From: Paenibacillus tuaregi | Lineage (GTDB): Bacteria; Bacillota; Bacilli; Paenibacillales; Paenibacillaceae | Length of the DNA: 64,000 bases | Reading direction: 5' to 3' | NCBI RefSeq assembly: GCF_900086655.1 | Contig: NZ_LT575476.1 | Span: 3,630,826 to 3,694,825 of the forward strand | In this document: piece by piece, positions 1 to 8,813 of the stretch | Position numbering within the stretch: position 1 is the stretch's first letter | Layout of the letters: each line of letters opens with the position of its first letter | Program-made: the position numbers and the translations under genes | The notes under the pieces: generated by a model | Database searches by the model: none | Told to the model about the DNA's origin: nothing | What the model saw: only the letters and a program-made list of their open reading frames with translations

Positions 1-218
1 GCGACCAGTATATCCAAATCGTCTGAAATTGCACGAATCGGGCTTGTGCTGATGCGAATTTTATTGTTTGTGTGTCCGCCTTTAATCCGTGAGGAGAAAT
101 GACGGTAACCGTACAGATAGTATCCCAGTCTGTTCAGAGCTGTAGAGAAAATCCGGTCGGTACTTTCAACGCCTTCACCTTGCTGTCCACCGATCTTCCA
201 TGATAATTGACTAATCAA
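1..218 (-). CDS. korA: 2-oxoacid:ferredoxin oxidoreductase, alpha subunit (5' part only)
   Basis: This is the N-terminal part (about 72 codons) of the alpha subunit of a 2-oxoglutarate/2-oxoacid:ferredoxin oxidoreductase, which oxidatively decarboxylates a 2-oxoacid to its acyl-CoA and reduces ferredoxin; the rest runs off the window. Reading the minus strand gives MISQLSWKIGGQQGEG, then a GYRHFSSRIKGGHTNNKIR stretch and ISDDLDILV, all characteristic of the gamma/alpha fusion subunit of KorA-type enzymes. There is no in-frame stop. I place the start at a TTG preceded by AGGGGTG at 7 nt. The same gene lies downstream of spoVS in related genomes. The beta subunit (korB) would be expected just outside the window. 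Confidence rests on the GGQQGEG and RIKGGHTNN motifs. Confidence 0.88.
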   Translation of the reverse strand, partial: MISQLSWKIGGQQGEGVESTDRIFSTALNRLGYYLYGYRHFSSRIKGGHTNNKIRISTSPIRAISDDLDILV

Positions 219-431
219 GATCGCCCACCCCTTCAATCGTATCACTAGGAGATATAAATTTGCTTGATTCAAAGAATTAGAGGCATTGGTATATCTAAAG
301 ACCTATGCCAGTTATGAAAATTCTGTTTCATAACCATGTCAATTTTATGTCTACCGCGTTTAAAAAGCAAGCGTTTTCTCGACATTTTCATATAGTTGTT
401 TTCGATCGAAACGATCTCTACAAAAGATTGA
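219..431. other. Intergenic spacer with a 9-bp palindrome
   Basis: This AT-rich spacer lies between the dipeptidase gene and korA. Short open frames on both strands show no ribosome-binding site or recognisable protein. The one clear structure is a perfect inverted repeat, GTTATGAAA then 6 nt then TTTCATAAC, at 311-334. It could be an operator or a weak transcript end for the dipeptidase gene. There is no T-run of terminator type beside it. Confidence 0.5.
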
Positions 432-1394
432 TTAAAGCGTTTTCTTTCTTTTGGGAAGATGGGTCCGCAGGAAGGATTCGGCATTTCCAAAAAGCCAACT
501 TTTAACCAATGTTTCAGGGTAATACCTTAACAATTCCCCGATCAAACTCGGGTAACATCCGGGATTCTCAAGTCCCGTTATATAAGAGTCTATCCCATCG
601 AAATCCGAACCAAACATAAGCTGCCCGCTTCCACCTAAGGAACAGATGTGTTCGATGTGACGAATCAGATCGTGAATCTGGACTGAGCCGCCCGCTTTGA
701 CAAAATACGGGACGAAAGTTATGCCTATTCTCCCATCCATCTCAATAATCGCTTGGATCTGATCATCCCTCAGATTTCTCGGGTGGGCGCAAATTTGATA
801 GGCATTCGAGTGGGATGCAATAAACGGCTTCTGTGCCTTGTTTGCCATATCCACCAGCTCCCAGAAGCCTTGGACGGACAGATGCGAAATATCCAGCGTT
901 ATCCCAAGTCTGTGACACTCGGAAATCAATTCCAGGCCTTTGTTCGTAAAGCCGGCCCCCCGCCGCTCCATCACGCCGTCAGCGGCCCAGTTCGCAAAGT
1001 TCCAGGTTAACCCGAGGAACCTGACACCCTGCTCAAATGCAATGCGCAGATACTGCATATTTCCTTCCAAGCCGTCTGCGCCTTCTATGGACAACAGCCC
1101 CAAGGGCTGATTAACTTGACGAAGCTGGTCCAAATCCTCCCCCCAGCATAGTGGCCTTACCCCTGCCCCGGCAACCTTTTTGTTGAAAATATCAAGCTGA
1201 TCAAGCACGTGATGGAATCTCGCGGGTCCCAGCCTCTCTGAAATATAAATTGCAAATGTCTGGATCTGTACACCGCCTTTGATCAGTTTGTCCAAATCCA
1301 CATCAAGCCGGGAGTCTTGGCTGAAGGAAATCCCGGAGTCGAACTGCATTTTGTAAAGTGCATCACAATGAAAATCGATAACTTCGTAAGACAA
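432..1394 (-). CDS. Membrane dipeptidase family protein (peptidase M19)
   Basis: A zinc-dependent dipeptidase of the M19 (renal dipeptidase) family, expected to hydrolyse dipeptides, possibly including D-amino-acid peptides. The N-terminal VIDFHCDALYKM carries the HxD metal pair. Further metal-ligand regions appear as LLSIEGADGL (Glu), LDISHLS and PFIASHSNA (His), and MFGSDFDGID near the C-terminus. Length (about 320 residues) is normal for the bacterial branch. No signal peptide is seen, so it is probably cytoplasmic. I prefer a TTG start (SYEVIDFHCD); an upstream TTG in frame would add 8 residues, and neither has an ideal ribosome-binding site. It sits between spoVS and korA, an arrangement I associate with Paenibacillus. 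The physiological substrate is unknown. Confidence 0.9.
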   Translation of the reverse strand: MSYEVIDFHCDALYKMQFDSGISFSQDSRLDVDLDKLIKGGVQIQTFAIYISERLGPARFHHVLDQLDIFNKKVAGAGVRPLCWGEDLDQLRQVNQPLGLLSIEGADGLEGNMQYLRIAFEQGVRFLGLTWNFANWAADGVMERRGAGFTNKGLELISECHRLGITLDISHLSVQGFWELVDMANKAQKPFIASHSNAYQICAHPRNLRDDQIQAIIEMDGRIGITFVPYFVKAGGSVQIHDLIRHIEHICSLGGSGQLMFGSDFDGIDSYITGLENPGCYPSLIGELLRYYPETLVKSWLFGNAESFLRTHLPKRKKTL

Positions 1395-1467
1395 TAGAAT
1401 CACAAGCCTTTCATTCAAAATTTAGGCGCTTTCCCCTATACTCTAAGGCCAGGGTGTGCCAAAACGC

Positions 1468-1497
1468 AAAAAAGCCCGTCTACGAATGTAAACAGGC
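1468..1497 (-). terminator. Rho-independent terminator after spoVS
   Basis: On the minus strand a 10-bp stem (GCCTGTTTAC / GTAGACGGGC, with two G-U pairs) closes an ATTC loop and is followed by six T. It lies 17 nt after the spoVS stop codon, so spoVS is probably monocistronic. Confidence 0.88.
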
Positions 1498-1513
1498 CGA
1501 ATTTTTGTACGGA

Positions 1514-1774
1514 TTATCTCGGCTCTACGATCAGCTTAATCGCCGTCCGATCTTCTCCATCAATGACAATATCCGTAAAGGCGGGAATACAAATCAAATC
1601 CACTCCGCTAGGAGCTACGAATCCCCGGGCAATTGCAACGGCTTTGATGGCTTGATTCAAGGCACCCGCTCCGATAGCCTGAAGTTCAGCAGCGCCACGT
1701 TCTCTGAGCACTCCTGCTAGCGCGCCGGCAACGGAGTTGGGATTGGATTTTGCTGAAACTTTTAATACCTCCAT
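1514..1774 (-). CDS. spoVS: Stage V sporulation protein S
   Basis: SpoVS is a small Alba-like protein needed for normal progression to the coat and cortex stage of sporulation; it is thought to act through nucleic acid binding. The 86-residue product begins MEVLKVSAKSNPNSVAGALA and ends DRTAIKLIVEPR, matching the family length and its near-invariant sequence. The ATG chosen has AGGAGGT 7 nt upstream; the open frame continues 12 codons further without a ribosome-binding site. It is preceded by a sigma-H-like promoter and followed by a strong terminator, so it is a single-gene transcript as expected for a gene switched on at the start of sporulation. Confidence 0.97.
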   Translation of the reverse strand: MEVLKVSAKSNPNSVAGALAGVLRERGAAELQAIGAGALNQAIKAVAIARGFVAPSGVDLICIPAFTDIVIDGEDRTAIKLIVEPR

Positions 1775-1821
1775 GGTAAGTACCTCCTGGGAATGATGGT
1801 TTGCTTCCACTAATTAATCCT

Positions 1822-1848
1822 ATTCGGGTAAAGTGAAAAAATTCCTTC
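1822..1848 (-). promoter_or_regulatory. Sigma-H-type promoter for spoVS
   Basis: On the minus strand GAAGGAATT matches the sigma-H -35 consensus RnAGGAwWW fully. After an 11-nt spacer comes CCCGAAT, matching the -10 RnnGAAT except at the first base. It lies about 48 nt before the spoVS start. B. subtilis spoVS is a known sigma-H target, which supports the reading; the promoter itself is inferred from sequence. Confidence 0.68.
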
Positions 1849-1899
1849 TTTATTCATCCTATTATTTCCAGTAAAGTACTTACCCGCAAGGCGGCTTCT

Positions 1900-2694
1900 C
1901 TAATCCATCACCCATTCATCTTCACGTAGACGGATCTTCTTGATGCTGACGGCCCGCCCGCTGGCATCGTCAATGTCAACAAGGACCGCATGGAAGTGCC
2001 ATTTTCCCGAATCCACCTGAAATCTGACCGGAAGCTGGGTCTTGAACTTGCGCAGCACAGCCTCCTTCTCCATACCTAAAATGCCTTCACGCGAACCTAC
2101 CATGCCCACATCAGTGATATAGGCTGTTCCTAAGGGGAGAACCACATCATCATTGCTCTGCACATGAGTGTGCGTCCCAACGACCATGGACGCTCTTCCT
2201 TCGAGATGCCAACCCATCGCAATCTTCTCGGAGGTAGCCTCTGCATGGAAATCCACAAGAATGTTCTTATGCTTCTGTCTCAACCGGTCGACGATTTCAT
2301 CGGCCGCACGGAACGGACAATCTATCGCTGGAAGAAAAGTTCTGCCCTGGAGGTTCACAATGGCAAGTTCTTTGCCCCCTGCCTTAATGACCGTGCTTCC
2401 TAGTCCTGGAGTACCCGGAGGGAAATTCGCCGGCCGGACCATTCTTGGCTCATCATCGATAAAATCAAAGATTTCTTTATTGTCCCAAGTGTGGTTCCCC
2501 ATGGTCAAGCCATGAATCCCCATATCAAAAAAATCCTTGGCGATGGCTTCCGTAATTCCGCGTCCAGCTGCCGCATTCTCCCCGTTGGCGATAATGATGT
2601 GGGGATTATATTTCGTCTTCAGCGAAGGCAGTGTCTCCTTAAGTGCCTTACGGCCTGTATTCCCTACGATATCCCCTATAAACAGCACTTTCAT
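1900..2694 (-). CDS. ymdB: YmdB-type metallophosphoesterase (2',3'-cyclic nucleotide phosphodiesterase)
   Basis: A calcineurin-like phosphoesterase of the YmdB family (TIGR00282 type), which in B. subtilis hydrolyses 2',3'-cyclic nucleotides, products of RNA cleavage, and influences biofilm and motility decisions. The N-terminus KVLFIGDIVGNTGR gives the first metal-binding Asp. IIANGENAAAGRGITE and MGNHTWDN (Asn/His), VDFHAEATSEK and VVGTHTHVQSND provide the remaining metal ligands, so the active site looks intact. Length (264 residues from the second ATG) equals the family norm. The second of two closely spaced ATGs is preferred because AGAAGGG lies about 10 nt before it. It follows rny, the RNase Y gene, a conserved pairing that links it to RNA turnover. 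Confidence 0.94.
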   Translation of the reverse strand: MKVLFIGDIVGNTGRKALKETLPSLKTKYNPHIIIANGENAAAGRGITEAIAKDFFDMGIHGLTMGNHTWDNKEIFDFIDDEPRMVRPANFPPGTPGLGSTVIKAGGKELAIVNLQGRTFLPAIDCPFRAADEIVDRLRQKHKNILVDFHAEATSEKIAMGWHLEGRASMVVGTHTHVQSNDDVVLPLGTAYITDVGMVGSREGILGMEKEAVLRKFKTQLPVRFQVDSGKWHFHAVLVDIDDASGRAVSIKKIRLREDEWVMD

Positions 2695-2751
2695 GTACTT
2701 CATTCCCTTCTATGTAGGAAGACCTGAATCACCCCTCAAGTCCCCCTCAAT

Positions 2752-2779
2752 GAAAAAGCGGCCCCATACAGGGCCACTT
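2752..2779 (-). terminator. Terminator after rny
   Basis: The stem AAGTGGCCC / GGGGCCGCTT (one G-U) closes a small loop and is followed by TTTTTC on the minus strand, just after the rny stop. It separates rny from ymdB, so ymdB expression would depend on read-through or a promoter in the 90-nt gap, which I could not identify. Confidence 0.75.
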
Positions 2780-2792
2780 CTCAGCATATCCT

Positions 2793-4334
2793 TTACTTTG
2801 CGTATTCAACCGCCCGGGTCTCACGAATGACCGTTACTTTAATATGTCCCGGATAATCCAGTTCACTTTCAATCATCTTCGTAATATCTCTGGCCAAGCG
2901 GAAGCTTTCGGCATCATCAATTTTCTCTGGTTGAACCATTACACGGACTTCCCGTCCGGCTTGAATCGCATACGATTTCTCAACGCCTTCGAACGATTCG
3001 GAGATTTCCTCCAATTTCTCAAGACGACGGATATACGTTTCAAGGGTTTCACGGCGGGCTCCAGGTCTTGCTGCAGAGAGGGCGTCAGCCGCACCTACCA
3101 GCATAGCAATAACTGAAGTAGCTTCCACATCACCATGGTGCGAAGCAATACTGTTAATCACCACCGGATGTTCCTTGTACTTCTTCGCCAGCTCTACGCC
3201 AATTTCAACATGAGAGCCTTCCACTTCATGATCAAGCGCTTTACCAATATCATGCAAAAGTCCGGCACGTTTTGCGAGAACGATATCCTCGCCGAGCTCT
3301 GCTGCCATAAGTCCAGTCAGATAAGCTACCTCCATAGAGTGCTTCAGCACGTTCTGTCCATAGCTTGTCCGGAACTTCAGTCTTCCAAGAATTTTGATCA
3401 GATCCGGATGCAGAGCATGTACTCCTACCTCAAATGTGGCTTGCTCGCCGTATTCACGGATCCGCTCATCCACTTCCCTGCGTGATTTCTCAACCATTTC
3501 TTCGATTCTCGCAGGGTGAATCCGTCCGTCCGCAACCAATTTCTCAAGTGCAGTCCGTGCAATTTCACGGCGGATCGGATCAAAGCCCGACAGTATAACC
3601 GCTTCCGGAGTATCATCGATAATAAGGTCGATCCCCGTAAGTGTCTCTAGAGCCCGGATATTCCGTCCCTCACGTCCAATGATACGTCCCTTCATTTCTT
3701 CGTTAGGCAGGGTGACAACAGATACTGTAGTTTCAGCTACATGGTCTGCAGCACAACGCTGAATCGCGAGTGTAATGATCTCTCGGGACTTCTTATCCGC
3801 TTCCTCTTTCGCCTGCTGTTCGATATCTTTGATCAGTTGAGCTGATTCATGGCGCACTTCCTGTTCCACGTTAGTCAGAATAATGCTGCGTGCATCTTCC
3901 ATTGTGAGATTGGAAATACGTTCAAGCTCGGAGACCTGGTTTTTGTAGATCAAATCGATTTGCTGTTGAGTCTCCTCAATTCGTTTCTCTTTGTTAGCCA
4001 CTTGTTCTTCTTTGCGTTCCAGTGATTCTAATTTTTTATCCAGCGACTCTTCCTTTTGCAACAGTCGTCGTTCCTGACGTTGGGTTTCATTCCGACGTTC
4101 ACGAATGTCCTTATCAGCTTCGGCTCTGAGCTTGTGGATTTCATCCTTAGCTTCAAGAACCGTTTCTTTCTTCAGCGCTTCTGCATCTTTTCTTGCGTTA
4201 TCCAAGATCTGACTGGCAGCATGTTCAGCACTGGAAATTTTAGCTTCTGCAAGAGATTTGCGAATAAAATATCCGATCACGAACCCAAAGAATAGTGCGG
4301 CTACAACGAGAATAATCGAAATCCAAGGTTCCAT
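2793..4334 (-). CDS. rny: Ribonuclease Y
   Basis: RNase Y is the membrane-anchored endoribonuclease that starts bulk mRNA decay in many Firmicutes, within a degradosome-like network with PNPase and RNase J. The 513-residue product has an N-terminal transmembrane helix (about residues 5-24), a long highly charged coiled coil (about 30-190), a KH RNA-binding domain with [10 protein letters not shown] at 216-225, and a metal-dependent HD domain with [12 protein letters not shown] at about 359-370 giving the catalytic His-Asp pair. The ATG has GAGGAGGTGA upstream. A strong sigma-A promoter lies about 250 nt upstream, implying a long 5' untranslated region. All expected domains are intact. Confidence 0.97.
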   Translation of the reverse strand: MEPWISIILVVAALFFGFVIGYFIRKSLAEAKISSAEHAASQILDNARKDAEALKKETVLEAKDEIHKLRAEADKDIRERRNETQRQERRLLQKEESLDKKLESLERKEEQVANKEKRIEETQQQIDLIYKNQVSELERISNLTMEDARSIILTNVEQEVRHESAQLIKDIEQQAKEEADKKSREIITLAIQRCAADHVAETTVSVVTLPNEEMKGRIIGREGRNIRALETLTGIDLIIDDTPEAVILSGFDPIRREIARTALEKLVADGRIHPARIEEMVEKSRREVDERIREYGEQATFEVGVHALHPDLIKILGRLKFRTSYGQNVLKHSMEVAYLTGLMAAELGEDIVLAKRAGLLHDIGKALDHEVEGSHVEIGVELAKKYKEHPVVINSIASHHGDVEATSVIAMLVGAADALSAARPGARRETLETYIRRLEKLEEISESFEGVEKSYAIQAGREVRVMVQPEKIDDAESFRLARDITKMIESELDYPGHIKVTVIRETRAVEYAK

Positions 4335-4650
4335 TTCTGTTCACCTCCTCGTTGATTAGTCCAAGGCATTCCCTGGGATGTGTGCAGTTGTCAATAATGT
4401 TCCATTCATCATCATACAAATAAAACGATGTACACATGCCAATTTCAGAAAGCTGCTCATGTTGAATTCTGCGGAAAACCCGCAGAACCTGTCAGGCAGT
4501 ATACTATCCTAATTGGTAACTAGAATCCTCATATAGAAGTCACATTCTTTGGAAGGAAAAAGGGACTCTATGCTTACAGATTCATGTTCATTTTATTATT
4601 TGGTGAAAGAAATTGTCAAGCATATGACAGGCTTTTGGCTATCTGTAGAG
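4335..4650 (-). promoter_or_regulatory. Long leader region of rny
   Basis: This 316-nt gene-free stretch between recX and rny holds the rny promoter near its upstream end and about 250 nt of predicted untranslated leader. An 8-bp perfect hairpin, TTCTGCGG - 5 nt - CCGCAGAA, lies at 4467-4487 and has no U-run. A second TATACT-like -10 element occurs around 4500 with a poor -35. No small ORF with a ribosome-binding site is convincing. Confidence 0.5.
4590..4619 (-). promoter_or_regulatory. Sigma-A promoter for rny
   Basis: The minus strand carries TTGACA, an 18-nt spacer and TAAAAT. The -35 is a perfect consensus and the -10 matches 5 of 6. It begins about 30 nt after the recX stop codon and reads towards rny. 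Confidence 0.78.
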
Positions 4651-5493
4651 TCAATCGAACCTGTCCAAATCGGCATCTTCTTCCTCCGAATCCGCCTGAT
4701 CCTGTATCAATGAGCGCAGCACCCTGGAAACAAGTGCTCCCGAGAAGCCCCTTCTCATTAAATAAGCACCCGTCTTCCGCTTCCGATCCATAACTTCCCC
4801 ACTGGTCTGTCGCCACTTCTTGGCACCCATCGCCAAGGCGCTATCGTATTCCTCCTCTTCAGGAACACCCCCGAGAGCTTCCTCAATCAGAGGCTTGGAA
4901 ACCCCCTTCTGGCGAAGTTCCTGCCTGACCCACATCTTACCCTTGCCCCGGTTCCGAACACGCTGAGCAGCCCATTCCTGTGCGTATAGGGCATCATTAA
5001 TCAGACCCTCTTTCTCTAGCCTTGCAACCGTTTCTTGTATAATGCCTTCTTCCCGGCCTTTCTCCTTAAGCCTAACCGAAATCTCCTTGCTTGTCCGGGG
5101 CTTGCGGCTTAGGTAGTTCAGGGCCTCCACATAAGCCTGCTGCTTCTCATCGGCGGCTATAATTTCCAGCAGATCATATTTGGTAAAGGAGTTCCCCTTA
5201 ATCATTCTATACTTAATCATGACATCCTCATGAACCTCAAGATCATGCGGGCCAAACCGGATAAGATAACGGTATTTCTGCTTCTTCAAGCTTTCAACAG
5301 AGGTTATGCTCAGAGCCTCGTCTTCAGGAAAATCAGCAAGACCGTCCCTCTTCTCCTCCTCAACAGTATCCTCCGGACTATCAGGAAGGTATTCTGAAAT
5401 ATCGTAAATCCCCCGCTCGGTAAGCGAAGGCTCTGATTTCCGGCTGACCGGAGATTGTTGGCCGCAGCCTCTTGTCTTGAATCGCTCATCCAT
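4651..5493 (-). CDS. recX: Regulatory protein RecX
   Basis: RecX binds RecA filaments and modulates (usually restrains) recombinase activity. The 280-residue product has the expected alpha-helical repeats in its C-terminal two thirds, with signatures such as EALNYLSRKPRTSKEISVRL, LINDALYAQEWAAQRV and KGKMWVRQELRQKGV, ending in an acidic tail. The N-terminal 50-60 residues are a low-conservation, charged extension. The ATG follows GGGGAGA. It is directly downstream of recA with a 79-nt gap, the classical arrangement, so co-expression with recA under SOS control is likely unless the imperfect hairpin in the gap terminates. Confidence 0.9.
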   Translation of the reverse strand: MDERFKTRGCGQQSPVSRKSEPSLTERGIYDISEYLPDSPEDTVEEEKRDGLADFPEDEALSITSVESLKKQKYRYLIRFGPHDLEVHEDVMIKYRMIKGNSFTKYDLLEIIAADEKQQAYVEALNYLSRKPRTSKEISVRLKEKGREEGIIQETVARLEKEGLINDALYAQEWAAQRVRNRGKGKMWVRQELRQKGVSKPLIEEALGGVPEEEEYDSALAMGAKKWRQTSGEVMDRKRKTGAYLMRRGFSGALVSRVLRSLIQDQADSEEEDADLDRFD

Positions 5494-5572
5494 AAGTCTG
5501 TCTCCCCGAAATTAAATAGAAGACGCCCTGTCTCCGGTAGATACCTTCGATCAGAGCGCCGTTATTTATGAT

Positions 5573-6634
5573 TTATTCGTCTGCGAACAGTGCAAGTTCT
5601 TCCTTGCTCTCTTCCTCAAGTTCACTTGCTGAAGCTGCAGGCACCACATTCGTCAAATTGCTGGCCTCACGAATTTTATTCTCAATGACATCCGCTACTT
5701 CCGGATGTTCTTTCAAGAACTGCTTGGCATTCTCGCGGCCTTGTCCAAGACGTTCACCTGAGAAGGAATACCAGGCACCACTCTTATCAACAATATCTTG
5801 TTCGACACCGATATCGATTAGGCTTCCTTCCTTGGAAATCCCTTCACCATACATGATATCAATCTCCGCTTGCTTGAATGGAGGGGCCACCTTATTCTTA
5901 ACGACCTTGATTCTTGTACGGTTACCTACCATGTCATTGCCCATCTTGATCGTTTCAATACGGCGCACATCAAGACGAACCGTGGAGTAGAATTTCAGAG
6001 CGCGCCCACCAGGAGTGGTCTCCGGATTTCCGAACATTACGCCCACCTTCTCACGAAGCTGGTTGATAAAGATCGCAATCGTCTTGGATTTGCTGATTGC
6101 ACCCGAGAGTTTCCGCAGCGCCTGGGACATCAATCTTGCTTGAAGCCCTACGTGGGAATCCCCCATCTCGCCTTCGATCTCCGCCTTAGGAACCAGCGCG
6201 GCAACGGAGTCAATAACAATAATATCAACCGCGCCACTGCGTACCAGAGCCTCGGCAATTTCCAGCGCCTGCTCGCCTGTATCAGGCTGAGACAGAAGCA
6301 ATTCATCGATATTAACGCCCAGCTTACCCGCATAAGATGGATCAAGGGCATGCTCCGCATCAATGAATGCAGCTTGTCCACCGGTCTTCTGCACCTCTGC
6401 GATCGCATGAAGGGCAACCGTTGTCTTACCGGAAGATTCCGGTCCATATACTTCAATAATCCGGCCCCGAGGAAGTCCTCCCGTGCCAAGTGCTATATCC
6501 AAAGCCAATGAACCACTGGGAACAATTTCCACCTGCATATGGGTAGATTCCCCAAGTTTCATGATAGATCCTTTACCGAATTGCTTTTCTATTTGACGAA
6601 GCGCCATATCTAACGCTGCACGACGATCTGACAT
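5573..6634 (-). CDS. recA: Recombinase RecA
   Basis: RecA forms ATP-dependent filaments on single-stranded DNA, drives homologous strand exchange and triggers LexA self-cleavage in the SOS response. The 353-residue protein starts [18 protein letters not shown]. It has Walker A GPESSGKT at 64-71, Walker [11 protein letters not shown], the loop region [15 protein letters not shown], the [20 protein letters not shown] segment, and an acidic C-terminus ([14 protein letters not shown]). The start used has AAGGATG upstream; the frame stays open 58 codons further upstream, but that part contains the promoter and is not coding. A LexA box and a good sigma-A promoter precede it. Confidence 0.98.
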   Translation of the reverse strand: MSDRRAALDMALRQIEKQFGKGSIMKLGESTHMQVEIVPSGSLALDIALGTGGLPRGRIIEVYGPESSGKTTVALHAIAEVQKTGGQAAFIDAEHALDPSYAGKLGVNIDELLLSQPDTGEQALEIAEALVRSGAVDIIVIDSVAALVPKAEIEGEMGDSHVGLQARLMSQALRKLSGAISKSKTIAIFINQLREKVGVMFGNPETTPGGRALKFYSTVRLDVRRIETIKMGNDMVGNRTRIKVVKNKVAPPFKQAEIDIMYGEGISKEGSLIDIGVEQDIVDKSGAWYSFSGERLGQGRENAKQFLKEHPEVADVIENKIREASNLTNVVPAASASELEEESKEELALFADE

Positions 6635-6683
6635 TAGCTCACATCCTTCAAAATGATAAATACAGGAAAGCTTTACATATATA

Positions 6684-6712
6684 ATTGTATCGTGTTTAGA
6701 AGCGTTTGCCAA
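6684..6712 (-). promoter_or_regulatory. Sigma-A promoter for recA
   Basis: The minus strand has TTGGCA, a 17-nt spacer and TACAAT (5/6 at each box). It lies about 50 nt upstream of the recA start and just downstream of the LexA box. Confidence 0.82.
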
Positions 6713-6721
6713 GCATTTTTT

Positions 6722-6735
6722 AGAACATACATTCG
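6722..6735 (-). promoter_or_regulatory. LexA (SOS) operator upstream of recA
   Basis: The sequence CGAATGTATGTTCT on the minus strand matches the Firmicute SOS box CGAACRNRYGTTYC at all but two of its defined positions. It ends 9 nt upstream of the recA -35 box, a location suited to LexA repression. SOS control of recA is well established in Bacillales. Confidence 0.75.
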
Positions 6736-6790
6736 TTTTTTTTGAAATGGACACCTCTCTCCCTGATGCCGCACTTCTCAAATAAACAAC

Positions 6791-6833
6791 AAAAAAGAAC
6801 CGCAGCAATCGCTATTCGTTCGCCACGGTTCTT
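6791..6833 (-). terminator. Terminator after cinA
   Basis: The 8-bp stem AAGAACCG / CGGTTCTT with a 23-nt structured loop is followed by TTTTTT on the minus strand, between cinA and the recA promoter. It suggests that recA is mainly transcribed from its own promoter rather than from pgsA-cinA. Confidence 0.72.
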
Positions 6834-6899
6834 CCGTATCTAGATTATAACTTAGAATGACTTCGTCTGCAAGAAAAGGGCAAGCCCTGTTCCTTGAGC

Positions 6900-8168
6900 T
6901 TATTCAGCCTGGGTGTTCAATTCTTTCAAACGGCGCCACAGGTGATACAGCACAGATTTGGCTGATCTCAAACGGATCGTATCTCGGTTTCCTTTAAGGT
7001 TGAGTTCAATGGATCTCGTCGCTCCATTCCGTTCCGAGATGCCGATATACACCAGTCCCACAGGCTTGCGTTCCGAATAAGCAGGACCGGCAACCCCGGT
7101 AACCGAAAGACCGAAATCCGTATCGGTAATGATCCGTACCTGCTCGGCAAGCACTTCCGCGGTTTCTTTGCTCACTGCCCCCGGCGCGTTCTCACCTTCG
7201 AGCAGCTCGGCCGGCACATTCAGCAGCTTCTTCTTCATTTCATTGGAATAACAGACAATTCCGCCAAAGAAAACGGCTGCGCTCCCGGGAATCGAGGTGA
7301 TCGCTTCCATAAGAAGCCCCCCTGTGCAACTCTCGGCTGCGCTAACGGTCAAATTCATCTCCGTCATCATTTCAACGATGACCTGCTCGATAGGCACGTC
7401 CCGGTTGGCGTACAGGAATTCAGGCAAGCGCTGCTCAATGATCTTTTCCATGTCATCTAATTTGTCCAGCGCTTCACTTTCAAGCGAAGCCTTGGTAGAG
7501 AGGCGTATAGTCACTTCGCTCTCCTTGGCGTAAGGAGCAATCGTCAGATCGCCTTGGGCTTCAATCAAATCCAGCAGCTGTGTCTCAAGGGCCGATTCCC
7601 CGATACCGGCGAATTTCAGCATTTTGGAATAAAGCGGGGTCTCATCCGTAAGCACATGGCTCAGAATCCACGGCTTGGCCTGCTGTTCGAACATAGGGAT
7701 CAGCTCTTTGGGAGGGCCCGGCAGGACAATGTAGTGTTTCCCGGCCTGAGAGACCGCATTTCCGACAGCAAGGCCTGTCTCATTGGGAAGCGGGGTTCCC
7801 CCATCGATAGCGAGCGCCTGACGGCGGTTATTCTCTGTCATTGGACGGTCTCTGTCCTTAAAGAAACGGTCAACATGATCCATAGCCTGACGGTCAATAT
7901 GCAGCCCGCGTCCAAGATTTGCCGCCAAGGCATCCTTGGTCAGGTCGTCCTGGGTCGGTCCGATCCCGCCGGAGAAAATAATCAGATCCGCACGTTCCTC
8001 GGCAATTCGGATTGCCTGCTGGAGACGATCAAGATTGTCACCGACTACCGTCTGAAAGTACACATCGATTCCTAATGCGGCAAGCTCCGCCGACAAATAC
8101 CGGGCATTGGTATTTACAATTTGGCCGAGCAGCAGTTCTGTTCCTACAGCAATAATTTCTGCTTTCAT
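6900..8168 (-). CDS. cinA: CinA, competence/damage-inducible protein
   Basis: CinA-family proteins combine an N-terminal molybdopterin-binding-like (COG1058) domain with pyrophosphatase activity and a C-terminal nicotinamide-nucleotide amidase (PncC-type) domain, and take part in pyridine nucleotide recycling. The N-terminal domain starts MKAEIIAVGTELLLGQIVNTN and contains FSGGIGPTQDDLTKDALA. The amidase domain in the last 160 residues has SAAESCTGGLL with the catalytic Ser and VSVTGVAGP-like sequence. At 422 residues it is full length. The ATG follows GAAGGAGTTGTGA. It lies 57 nt after pgsA, almost certainly in the same transcript, with a terminator before recA. Confidence 0.95.
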   Translation of the reverse strand: MKAEIIAVGTELLLGQIVNTNARYLSAELAALGIDVYFQTVVGDNLDRLQQAIRIAEERADLIIFSGGIGPTQDDLTKDALAANLGRGLHIDRQAMDHVDRFFKDRDRPMTENNRRQALAIDGGTPLPNETGLAVGNAVSQAGKHYIVLPGPPKELIPMFEQQAKPWILSHVLTDETPLYSKMLKFAGIGESALETQLLDLIEAQGDLTIAPYAKESEVTIRLSTKASLESEALDKLDDMEKIIEQRLPEFLYANRDVPIEQVIVEMMTEMNLTVSAAESCTGGLLMEAITSIPGSAAVFFGGIVCYSNEMKKKLLNVPAELLEGENAPGAVSKETAEVLAEQVRIITDTDFGLSVTGVAGPAYSERKPVGLVYIGISERNGATRSIELNLKGNRDTIRLRSAKSVLYHLWRRLKELNTQAE

Positions 8169-8225
8169 TTGAACGTCACAACTCCTTCATAAGAAGGGCA
8201 CACAAATATCCGCTTCTGAATTGGT

Positions 8226-8813
8226 TTAGACTTTGGAGAAAGATAGGATTTTCTTGTTCTTAATAAAATAATCGATTCCCGAATAGATCGTAATCAAGGC
8301 TGCAATCCAAATCGCAATCTCGTCAAACGGGAAAGATACCCACGCAAACGGAAAGTTATTAAGCATCAGCGCTGAAATCGCAATGATCTGGGTTATCGTT
8401 TTTAATTTACCCCACTTGCTGGCGGCAATAACAGAACCTTCAAGAAGCGCCACTTCCCGAAGCCCGGTAACCGCAAATTCCCTGCTGATTATAACTACCG
8501 CAATCCAGGCATCACATTTGCCTATTGCCACCAACGAAACCAATACTGCCGCCACAAGCAGCTTGTCTGCCAGAGGGTCCAGAAGCTTCCCCAAATTGGT
8601 CACCATATTGTTCTTGCGGGCAAGATAACCGTCGATTCCATCGGTACTTGCAGCGATAATAAACAGCAACGCTCCAATGAGATGATTTAATGGAAGCGTG
8701 TAAGAACCCCATGTTAACGGGTAGGACCACCAATCGAAGTCCACAAGCAGGAAGACCAGCATGATCGGTATCATAAATATACGGGCCAACGTAATCCGGT
8801 TGGGCAAATTCAT
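8226..8813 (-). CDS. pgsA: CDP-diacylglycerol-glycerol-3-phosphate 3-phosphatidyltransferase
   Basis: PgsA is an integral membrane enzyme that makes phosphatidylglycerol phosphate, the first step to phosphatidylglycerol. The 195-residue protein is highly hydrophobic with several membrane helices and carries the CDP-alcohol phosphotransferase motif as STDGIDGYLARKNNMVTNLG followed by KLLDPLADK (about residues 57-84), with all catalytic Asp residues present. The ATG has GGGGAGGGTG upstream and overlaps by 4 nt (ATGA) the stop of a 34-codon upstream ORF. It heads a pgsA-cinA transcript from a consensus promoter. Confidence 0.96.
   Translation of the reverse strand: MNLPNRITLARIFMIPIMLVFLLVDFDWWSYPLTWGSYTLPLNHLIGALLFIIAASTDGIDGYLARKNNMVTNLGKLLDPLADKLLVAAVLVSLVAIGKCDAWIAVVIISREFAVTGLREVALLEGSVIAASKWGKLKTITQIIAISALMLNNFPFAWVSFPFDEIAIWIAALITIYSGIDYFIKNKKILSFSKV

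Noticed and set aside
269..505. Two overlapping short frames (73 and 66 codons) on opposite strands between the dipeptidase gene and korA.
   Set aside because: Neither has a good ribosome-binding site; both run into the dipeptidase gene and look like chance frames.
4240..4437. 65-codon frame overlapping the rny start, a possible leader peptide.
   Set aside because: It has no ribosome-binding site, and it continues into rny in another frame.
5521..5566. Possible terminator between recA and recX (GCGCTCTG / CAGGGCGT).
   Set aside because: The stem needs two G-U pairs, has a long loop and lacks a clear U-run. Left as uncertain rather than called.
6635..6808. 58-codon in-frame extension upstream of recA.
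   Set aside because: It contains the LexA box, the -35 and -10 boxes and the ribosome-binding site. The protein would exceed family length with unrelated sequence.
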